Shown one piece after another: positions 55,669 to 64,000 of a DNA stretch of 64,000 bases. Within the stretch, counting starts at the first letter, position 1. Each line of letters opens with the position of its first letter. This DNA is from Nemertoderma westbladi (taxonomy: Eukaryota > Xenacoelomorpha > Nemertodermatida > Nemertodermatidae): contig JAUCBJ010008062.1 of NCBI GenBank assembly GCA_032718475.1, positions 1 to 64,000 of the forward strand, given 5' to 3'. The notes below the pieces were generated by a model. The model ran no database searches, was not told the DNA's origin, and saw only the letters and a program-made list of their open reading frames with translations. Position numbers and translations under genes: made by a program.

Positions 55669-55951
55669 ATGACGAGTAGCTCAACTAATCGAACTGCAAC
55701 TGGACAGGAACTTGAGAGGGGAATAAGCGAAACTGTCAATGGGTATATTGACAAGGATAGTAGTAGCGGAGATGATAAGATCGATAATAATAATAGCGCC
55801 TCGGAAATCATGACGTTTGAAGTTTTACAGAAATCGTCTTTCGATAGGGAAATAAAAATGGAACACCACCTACATGAAGATGATGCGGTTGCGGTATCCA
55901 ACAAGCGGAAAAGAACAAACAACGAAGTAGACTCCAGTTATTTCTGTTCAG
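55669..55951 (+). CDS. Predicted nuclear protein with possible BEN domain, exon 1
   Basis: ATG at 55669 (MTSSSTNRTATGQELERG). The exon encodes 94 residues, Ser/Asp/Glu-rich and probably disordered. It has a basic NKRKRTN stretch (about 80-86) that could be a nuclear localisation signal. It ends at TGTTCAG|GTGTGTA in phase 1; joining to 58018 gives SYFCS-DEEWARAGIEP in frame. The exon call depends on that join. Confidence 0.6.
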
Positions 55952-58017
55952 GTGTGTACTTCGTGTTTTATACCTTGTTGTACAGTTGTAGTGATGAGTC
56001 TACAGATAGCTGGATAGCATAATAATAATTTATTACATGGGAAAAAACTTTTTTTCACTATTCTCGAGTTGTCTTATTTACCGAGCTCCAGCGAGGTAAT
56101 TTAAGGGTCGGAGAAAATATTGAAAAAAATGTTATACGTTTTTTTCCCATGTGAAGTGTACCAGACTTTCTGCTGTTATGTTTCACTTTACAGTTTACCC
56201 CCATGTGAAGAATATCAGGTTTTCACTGAAACCATAGGTTTTCCCTGAAAAGAAAACACATGTTTTCACTGCCGTTTTCACTGAAAACACATGTTTTCAC
56301 TGAAAACACATGTTTTCACTGAAAACACATGTTTTCACTGAAAACACATGTTTTCACTGAAAATACAGGTTTCAGAAGGGCTAATTCTAACCAAAACAAG
56401 GTTCAAAGTTCAAACCTTTTCTACATCGATGCTCTTTCAACACAGAAATTCCACCTAAAATATTTTATTTTACTGTTTTCGCCGGGAAAAAATTAAAATC
56501 AATGCAATCCTATGGGTTACTTTTTTGAATTTCCATAGGGAAAACTTTTCTCTCGATTAGAAAAACTTGTAAAAAATATTACTAGCGCGTTATCACTGTC
56601 GGACCCGATCGGACCCACGTCCGGATCCTCAGTTTCAGTTAGGTAGGCCTACCTAACTACTTGCTTCCATTCTGTAGAATTGGCCTTAGCTATTCAAATA
56701 TAATTATTGTATAATAATATACTGTGTTACTGTTTACGTGTATCCGTAGCCATCCATCTAAGTAACTCTTCAATTTGTGAGCTATGCTGAAAAATTAGTG
56801 AAAAAAGACTTGATTGAGAGCAGAGGAAGAAGTACTGCTTTCGCTCACTATTGTTACTTTCTATATTTCTTTTAGTGATAGATAGTGGAAAATGTATCTC
56901 ATTCGACCGAGCGCAGGAGCTGTGTTATTACATTATTTACTGGGTTGGAGACCCGGCCACAGTTGCATTTTTTTGTATTTTTCACAGATAGTGGCGCACT
57001 TTAACCGCAAGCGAAAATAATGATCTTCAGCACAAATTGACCGCAAGTGAAATAATGTATAGTTTACTGTTTGGTTAGAAAACACCGCCACTGTAACCTG
57101 TTCCTTTCCCTTAATGTTTTTAATTAAATTAAACCAATTTGTAAAACCCACTAAAATTTATTTTGTGGTTGCGGTCATTTCGCGCCATTGACACATTTTT
57201 CATGATACAATAATGTATTAAATATATAAAAAACCGTGTATGAAAGAACTCCTTGTCACAAATTTCGGTTACAACCGAAATTCAGATATTCTGCTCTTGT
57301 GTACCGGTATTGAATGTTGCACTCGATACCATAAAACCTTCTAAAAACCTTGTCAATTCGTGCAAAGCTCAATACGCTCGGACAGAATAACTGAATTTCA
57401 GTATATTAAAATGAGTGACAGATAGTGCTTCTTGCCCATAATTTTTTCCTTATGGAAGAACGTTACTACTCTCTGGAATATTGGTGAAAAGCAAAAGAAG
57501 TTGAAGCCTTCTTTTATCAAATTGTTACTTTTTCGCCCTAATATACCCGAAAATCGGGTGAAAAATATATACTTTTTCCCAAGGGAAAAAGTGACCTTTA
57601 GCATTTCGTTAAAAATATTTATTTGATTTAGGTGAGGCTGATGGCTATACTTAGGTCATAAATGTTACAGAACACTGAATTATTATTTAACATTGAGTAA
57701 AGGTAGCAAGCATGAAGTGTACAGTAATAATTGGAATCGTAGTAACTGTGTAAGCAATAATATTACAGTTTAATTTATTTTGTAACATTATTTAGTTATA
57801 AATTCTTAAAGAAAATTGAAACGAAATAGTACGAATTTAAGAATAAAATTACGTATTTCATGGGAAAAAACGTAAGACATATATTTCCCATGTAATAAAT
57901 AATTATTTTTTCTCAAATTTTCAGAGACAATAAGTGAAACAAGTTATAAGTGAGAAAAGGCGAATTTTTCAAATAAATTATACTCGGCTTTATTTTATTC
58001 AATTTTAATTTATTTAG
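55952..58017 (+). other. Intron of the BEN-like gene with palindromic repeats
   Basis: About 2.07 kb with GT...AG borders (AATTTATTTAG acceptor). Holds a 19-bp tandem palindrome array (56225-56375), one CCAAAACAATAAAC-module copy at 57060-57115, and AT-rich DNA with short inverted TTTTCCC/GGGAAAAA segments (57430-57600). Confidence 0.6.
56225..56375 (+). repeat. 19-bp ACATGTTTTCACTGAAAAC array
   Basis: Five to six tandem copies; both AAAACACATGTTTT and TTTTCACTGAAAA parts are near-palindromic, so the array can form repeated hairpins. Confidence 0.88.
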
Positions 58018-58880
58018 ATGAGGAATGGGCCAGAGCCGGAATAGAGCCAACCCCGGTGAGATCCACTACAATCGTCAATGAACCTGTTGGGACTATGGCG
58101 TTCGCTGAAATTGAGCCAAGAGAAGATTTTATATCAACTTCAGCTGCGGAAGCGGCAACTGTGCCTTATTCACAACATCTACCATTGGGGAGGTTAGCCC
58201 AGAATTTAGCGCACCAATCTGTTTCTCCAAGTCCGTTACAAAGCGAGCCAGAGTTATCTCAACCTGCTGCACATACAGACAGCCCTGGGGATCCATCTGG
58301 TACCCTCGCGAATTCCAACATCCTCGTCCCAGCACAACTGATACAACAGACTAACGCAGTGCTGCATCAGGTGGCTATTTCATTGGATAAGTTGTCGCAG
58401 AATATAGGGACACAAAACGCGCTTCTGTCCGCCTTGTATCAGAATCAAGTCAGCCCATTTCTGGGTGGCTTGACATCTTCCACGACGAACCCCAATGAGA
58501 CGTCCAATGCACCGAGTGTCGATGTCAATGTCAGCCTCCCTCAGCTGGCCGATATAAACATAGAATCATACGGCGTTAAATATTCCACTCTTATAGCCCT
58601 TGACCTGGAACCCGAAGTCGAAACGAGGTCGAAATTCTTCATGAGATTGTTGCATCTCGTGTTCGATGCCACCGAAATATGCAACAATGCAACTATTGGG
58701 CAGTCGAAAACGAAAAATAGACTCGATATTCATAAAGTCAACTGGGCCAAAAAAGTTACATTTCACTTTCGAAAGTTAGCGGCTGGTGAAAGTATTGTTA
58801 AGGTTTGGGGGAAAGTTCAAAATATTGTGAACACAACGCTCTACGAATATTCCAGAAAGCCTCAGCCATTACAAGGTTAA
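58018..58880 (+). CDS. Predicted nuclear protein with possible BEN domain, exon 2
   Basis: Encodes residues 95-381. Residues 95-280 are low complexity (Ser/Pro/Gln/Asn), with a short amphipathic helix LIQQTNAVLHQVAISLDKL (about 202-220) that may be a coiled coil. Residues 298-374 read RSKFFMRLLHLVFDATEICN, then a G....K.RLDIHKVNWAKK, VTFHFRK and IVKVWGKVQNIVNTTLYEYS. The order (LL..LF, G...K..LD..K, V...F, W......IN...) fits the DNA-binding BEN domain. This is pattern-based and moderate; no cysteine or zinc motif is present. AATAAA lies at 58975-58980. Function unknown. Confidence 0.6.
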
Positions 58881-59305
58881 TTGCTTTTGTCGATTTAATT
58901 TACTTTTTTAGAACAATTACAATGACTCGTTTAAATATTGATTATCTATTTGTTGCTGATTTTATTGCATTTATAATAAATGATATCCACATGCATTTTT
59001 ACTAAACTAAAGCCAAAGGCACACGAAGTTTAACTTTCTAGTTTAAAATTATATGTCGTTCGCCTCTTGTTGAGGGATGCGATCAATTTGGACATCCACA
59101 ACCGGTAATAACTTCCTATCCCTAAGTCAGACGTAACAGACACCAATCACGCTCGACCATTAGATGCCCTCTGACCTACCTAAACAGTATCCCCCTGTGT
59201 GAAGGAAACACTTTGTGTATAAATAAAGTAGACATTTTATCAAGTGTGAACACGTATTTGATCCGGACCACCGGAAAAAAATTGAATTTTAAATACAACT
59301 ACTAT
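58881..59305. other. 3' flank of the BEN-like gene
   Basis: 3' UTR with AATAAA at 58975-58980, then unassigned AT-rich DNA. Confidence 0.4.
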
Positions 59306-59585
59306 GTTCCACCTTGGTGTAGTGGTCGCATTGAATTCACATCTCCCATAGGTCGTGGGTTCGATCCTCACATGGGCCAGGGCAGTTTTCGTTTCGGCAC
59401 GAATGCTTTAAAGGGTCCAGCCAGGGCGCATCTCTGCCTTGCATCCTTTAGTGGTAGCTAAATGACTACTAGAGTTTCCTCTGGGGAGTGAAGTTCTGGG
59501 GGGACCGCAATGGAAATAAGTCGTCAGAGTTTGTGCGTAATCCCTGGCCTAGCGGCCGAAGAAAATTTACTTTACTTTACTTTTA
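59306..59585 (+). repeat. tRNA-derived SINE with (TTTAC)n tail
   Basis: A box TTGGTGTAGTGG (59314) and a perfect B box GGGTTCGATCC (59357), spaced as in tRNAs. Then a roughly 170-bp body containing GGGTCCAGCCAGGGCGCATC and CTAGCGGCCG, ending in AAATTTACTTTACTTTACTT. Same strand as the BEN-like gene. Confidence 0.8.
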
Positions 59586-59600
59586 ATGATGTACTAAAGC

Positions 59601-62243
59601 TTAACCCTGTTACCACTGGGGGGGGGGGGGGGGGGAATCGCCCCTTCCTAATTTTTAATTGCTGTAACTATGCAACCACATTACGTACCGGCCCAATTTT
59701 TATTGAGAATTAGCCAAATTTAATGCCGCATCTTTTGCAAAAAACGACGTTGCAATTGGATTTCTACTTTTCGATGTGGGTGCCACCTCAAATTGTGATC
59801 TCCAGCACCAAATTTTTTGAAATTTTCTAATTTTACAAAGTCATTCGTGATTTAGTAATTATTTATGTTTGGGCTATTATTATTTATTTTTGTTGGTTTG
59901 GATCACTCTAATGCAATATACAAGTATGTAAGTGTAGTGGTACGTCATTTTTGGGGCACCAAAATTAGGGCGTGGCACTTTAAAATTCAAAATTACTTTA
60001 TTCGGAAAATTTACTAAAGTTTTGATTTCGAAGCATGTTTGCGCTTTTAAAGACCTTTGACAGTTTAACCTGCCAAAATTAGAATGTCTTTTGGATGATA
60101 GATAGTCTTTAGCCTATGACGAGTATTTGATACACTACATTAGCCGAAGCCAGTCTATGCGCAATCATTCACCCGTTGGATATACCCGGGAGACTGAGTT
60201 CGGGGCTTAATGATTGATGGTGTAAGCCTACTGTATTATTCGACTGATCGTAATATATAATCTCTGACAAATATTATTCACTTTCGGGAAATATTAACAG
60301 TTCCTTTAGGACGTGGCGCTCTAAATATATAAACAGAGTTATGACTTAAACTAGTCACAACGAAAAGGCTATAGATTCACGTATATGGCACATTCTTTAG
60401 GAGATGTTTTGTTATCAGTTACACTCATACACAATGCTGCACAATACTGCACACTAATCTGCCGACCTTCACTAAATTTGGTCACGTATAAAGAGAGCAA
60501 CAGACAATTTATGTTGGGCATATGAAATAGCATTAGATTCACTTCAAACCACTCAACATAGGTCGCAATCGTTTATCTGTAACCGGTCTCTCTAACCTTT
60601 AGTATATCAAGAAGGTGGGGTGTCTGACTATTGATCAGTATTCCGATATAATATTTCATCAACCAATATAATGAATAACCGACAGTAAAAGCAGTAATAT
60701 TAATGTATAAATGATTATTAAGTGAATGAGTTAACTTGTGTAACTCGTGTGTAGTTAAGATAACAGATATACGCTCTATAATTGAGCCTACTAATGTAAG
60801 ACTAAAGACTGAAAACACGGAGGTGCCAAAAGCCGGTTCTTAGGCTCTGGGCAAAAACATAACACTGAACACTGATAAGAATAACCTTATTTACAAAGGC
60901 TTCCACCCACCACAGAGAATGAGCATAAAGATAGGAAATTCAGTTCAGTAGATCTGTGATAGGTCGAAATCAAAACCAACTCAAATCCTATTGGCAGATA
61001 CAGAAAGTTGCAACGTGGCAATATCAGCCGTTAGCCGTCGTCATGGTAGCGACACTGTTTTCAAGAGTATCGAGCTTTTTACGTCATGAAATTGCAGATT
61101 ATGTCCTCTAAAGTACAAATACAGAAGAAATGGCTTTTATGTCCTCCAAAACACCAGTACAGCAAGGACACGGCCTTTTTATGCCTGGTAAACCAACCAC
61201 AGAGTACTTTACGGGGATAATAACCGGCTAATTACGCAAAAGCTTTTACAAAGCATTTTTATTGGTTTTCTGGAGCGCTGAATCGATTGAAAGTAATATA
61301 GAAGCCTGAAGACTTAGTGGTTCGCCATTTTTGGTGCACCAAAATTAGGGCGTGGCACTTCAAATTTTGAAAAATACGAGATTCGGAAAATACACTAAAG
61401 TTTAGATTTCAAAGCATTTTTATAGGTTTTCTGGAGCGCTGAATCGATTGAAAGTAATATAGAAGCCTCAAATCCTTGGTGTACGTAATTTTCGGTGCAC
61501 CAAAATTAGGGCGTGGCACTTCAAATTTTCAAAATTACTTTATTCGGAAAAAACACTAAAGTTTTGATTTCAAAAAATGGCTAACCTCTAAGTCTTCAGG
61601 TGTCTATATTACTTTCAATCGATTCAGTGGTCTATAAAACCTATATAAATGCGTTAAAATTTCAATTTTGGTTTATTTTCCGAATCTCGTATTTTTCAAA
61701 ACTTGAAGTGCCACGCCCTACTTTTGGTGCACCAAAAATGGCAAACCACTAAGGCTTCTATATTACTTTCAATCGATTCAGCGGCCCAGAAAACCTATAA
61801 AGATGCGTTGAAATAAAAAATTAGGGGCATTTTCTGAATATCTTATTTTTCAAAATTTGAAGTGCCACGCCCACTTATTAGGTGCACGAAAAATAGCATC
61901 CACTTCAATTTTTGGAAATGGAATATAATCACATTCGATTCAGCGTCTTGAAAAACCTACTAAATCTAACCAACACTGACACACTATTAGTTTTTAGAAA
62001 ACGAAAAATTTTGTAATTTTGTCCTGGGACTACTTTTATTTTTCATCAAAATTATGATTCCCTGCTTATGAAATTTTAACTTTTTAAGGTTTGGTAGTGT
62101 TCATCTATAGTTGTTTCACAAACAGCCCAAATTTTGTAGGATTTCATTGGACGGTTGCAAAAATATAGTGGGTGGGCCGAATCGCCCCCCCCCCCCCCCC
62201 AGTGGTGCTAATGGTCAAAACACCCCAGTGGTAATAGGGTTAA
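59601..62243. mobile_element. 2.64-kb element with TTAACCCT...CCACTG-poly(G) inverted ends
   Basis: Left end TTAACCCTGTTACCACTGGG runs into G18 (59618-59635) and AATCGCCCC. The right end is GAATCGC, C16 (62185-62200), AGTGG..., then CCCCAGTGGTAATAGGGTTAA (62223-62243), the inverse. The interior has five copies of a GCACCAAAATTAGGGCGTGG module: plus at 59955, 61330 and 61495; inverted near 61715 and 61865. Linked CTTTCAATCGATTCAG motifs also occur in both orientations. No transposase was recognised. Confidence 0.65.
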
Positions 62244-62411
62244 AACATTGCAGTTCTCGATTCTATCATAATCATCGCTACGCTCGCTGTGATCATATTC
62301 TTATAAAGTTATACTGTATAGCGAAACCGATTGGCTCTTCTCTGTGTAAGTAGCATCAACCAAATTGACATAGTATTATGATTTAACTGGGGGTCAAATA
62401 TTTATTATATA

Positions 62412-62452
62412 TACTAGAAAGCCAGTGGCCCTTCGGGCCACGGCTTTCTAGT
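62412..62452. other. Near-perfect 18-bp-stem hairpin
   Basis: ACTAGAAAGCC-A-GTGGCCC, loop TTC, then GGGCCAC-GGCTTTCTAGT form an almost perfect stem preceded by TATATATA. Similar stems are found in dispersed repeats of several invertebrates; role unknown. Confidence 0.8.
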
Positions 62453-62619
62453 TCACAAGCCTATTCACCATTCCAAACATTAATTAATTAATTAACTTAA
62501 CAAAACTTCATATGATTGAGAGTGTTCTCTCAAACAAAAGGACTGATGCTGTTTTACTTTTCAGATATCTACACTGGTCAACGTCCTTCACATAGATGTA
62601 GCCTTATGATGTAGTACAG

Positions 62620-64000
62620 TAGACCTCTGACAATTATCAGCGTAAAAGCATTTTTAATAAATAAATGTGAGAATGTTTATAGTTTTCAGATTCAGATTTT
62701 TCGCACCCTAGCAGTAGACTGGAAATCCGCAGACTGGTTAGGGTCCTCCCCATACAAACAGCCTATGGTCAAGCATGCCTTTCCCAAGTATAAGCAAAAA
62801 AGCATTAGAAACAATGAAATTGGAGAAGGATTTCACTTGAGACATTTCACCCTCTAGCGGCAGACTGAGAAATTGCAGATTGGTCAGAGTTTTCCACAAA
62901 CACGCAGTCTATGGTGTAGTAGACCTCTGACAAGTATCAGCCTAAAAGCATTAGAAACAACAAAACGGGATAAGGTTTTCACTTTCAGACATTTCGCCCC
63001 CTAGCGGCCGAATGGAGAACTGCAGTTTGTTCGGCGTCTTACCTAGACACACCCTATGGTGTACTACACATCTGGCAAGTGTCAGCCTGAAATCATATTA
63101 ATAACGAAATGGGATAAGGTTTTCACTTTCAGACATTTTGCCCCCTAGCGGTAGACTGGATAAATGCAGACTGGTTCTAGCTCCTCCCCAAACACACAGT
63201 CTATGGTGTAGTAGACCTCTGCCAAGTATCAGCAAAAAAGCATTATAAACAATGAAATGCATAAAGGTTTTCACTTTCAGACATTGCGCCCCCTAGCGGC
63301 AGACAGAGCTATTGCAGATTGGTCTTAGTTCTCCACAAACACGCAGTCTTTGATGTAGTAGACCTCTGACAAGTATCAGCCTAAAAACATTATAAACATC
63401 AAAATGGAATAATGTTTTCACGTTCAGACATTTCGCCCCCTAGCGGCCGAATAGAGAACTGCAGGTTGTTCGGCGTCCTCTCCAGACACACACCCTATGG
63501 TGTAATACACATCTGCCAAGTGTCAGCCTAAAAGCATTATTAATAACGAAATGGATAAGGTTTTTACTTTCAGACATTTGGCCCCCTAGCGGCAGACTGG
63601 AGAAATGCAGACTGGTTCTAGCTCCTCCCCAAACACGCAGTCTTGGTGTAGTAGACCTCTGCAAAGTATCAGCAAAAAAGCAGTATAAACAACGAAATGG
63701 GTGAAGGTTTTCACTTTCAGACATTGCGCCCCCTACCGTCAGACAGAGGAATTTCAGATTATTCAGAGTTATCTACAAACACGCAGTCTATGGTGTAGTC
63801 GACTTCTGACAAGTATCAGCCAAAAACATTATAAACATCAACATGGGATAAGGTTTTCACGTTCAGACATTTCGCCCCCTAGCGGCCGTAAAGAGAACTG
63901 CAGGTTGTTCGGCGTTCGGGATAAGGTTTTCACTTTCAGATATTTCTCCCCCTAGCGGCAGACTGGGGAATTGCAGATTATTCAGAGTTCTCTACAAACA
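62620..64000 (+). repeat. Satellite E: ~147-bp monomers in a 3-monomer higher-order repeat
   Basis: CCCCCTAGCGG marks each monomer at 62708, 62854, 63001, 63145, 63293, 63440, 63587, 63733 and 63879, a spacing of 144-148 bp. Three variants follow in order: ACTGGTT..CTCCTCCCC, TTGCAGATTGGTC..CTCCACAAAC, and GCCGAAT..GTTGTTCGGCGT. This gives a 437-442-bp higher-order repeat. The last third-type monomer is cut short, the next mark at 63952 coming after 73 bp. The array runs off the right edge. Open frames in it are artefacts. Confidence 0.92.

Noticed and set aside
59306-59400. tRNA gene
   Set aside because: A and B boxes are good, but no acceptor-stem pairing, and a long SINE-type body and tail follow.

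Overview
The window looks like nuclear DNA from an invertebrate animal. It carries spliced metazoan genes (FBH1, PNKD, an R7-type RGS exon), unspliced metazoan genes (NFYB, ATPAF2, TMEM267), and AT-rich intergenic DNA full of LINE, SINE, MITE and satellite sequence. Short palindromes such as TAGGCCTA, TACCGGTA and TACTGTA recur throughout. I cannot name the species; a marine deuterostome or other marine invertebrate is only a guess.

Layout. 1-1802: a minus-strand BEL/Pao-like retrotransposon gag reading frame that runs off the left edge. 3.0-3.6 kb: a frameshifted MULE/FLYWCH-type transposon relic. 3.6-7.6 kb: a 21-bp satellite in alternating orientation around a TIR core, followed by a 17-bp satellite. 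8.0-14.1 kb: a poly-G-ended TIR element, LINE tails, tRNA-derived SINEs and a MITE end. 14.7-17.7 kb: another 21-bp satellite and a perfect (CGGCT)86 array. 20-29.4 kb is the gene-rich core: an R7-RGS DEP-domain exon, the last exon of a CCDC15-like coiled-coil gene, TMEM267 and ATPAF2 (all plus strand), then FBH1 (two exons, minus) converging on ATPAF2. 29.6-33 kb: a 5'-truncated CR1/L2-like LINE with endonuclease and reverse transcriptase.

33.6-46.2 kb is repeat-dense: a poly-C/poly-G element, tandem copies of a dispersed AACCAAAACAATAAAC module, two neighbouring TIR elements with related ends (one with an 8-bp target duplication), and a 6.3-kb foldback structure whose arms are made largely of an 89-bp minisatellite and which is flanked by 19-bp direct repeats. 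46.57-47.21 kb: intact single-exon NFYB. 47.5-52.3 kb: MITEs and a degraded LINE. 52.6-54.3 kb: PNKD (two exons, minus). 55.7-58.9 kb: a two-exon gene for a nuclear-looking protein with a possible BEN domain. 59.3-62.2 kb: a SINE and a 2.6-kb poly-G-ended element with internal inverted modules. 62.7-64 kb: a satellite of about 147-bp monomers in a three-monomer higher-order repeat, continuing past the right edge.

The host genes are unrelated housekeeping functions (transcription, mitochondrial assembly, DNA repair, glyoxalase-like hydrolase) and do not form a pathway. The most unusual content is the repeat system: several TIR/foldback families whose arms are built from tandem repeats or end in long G/C homopolymers, and a shared head motif (GGTCCTACKAATTACC) followed by a different repeat array at each site. 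Most long open frames in the satellites are artefacts of repeat units lacking stop codons.
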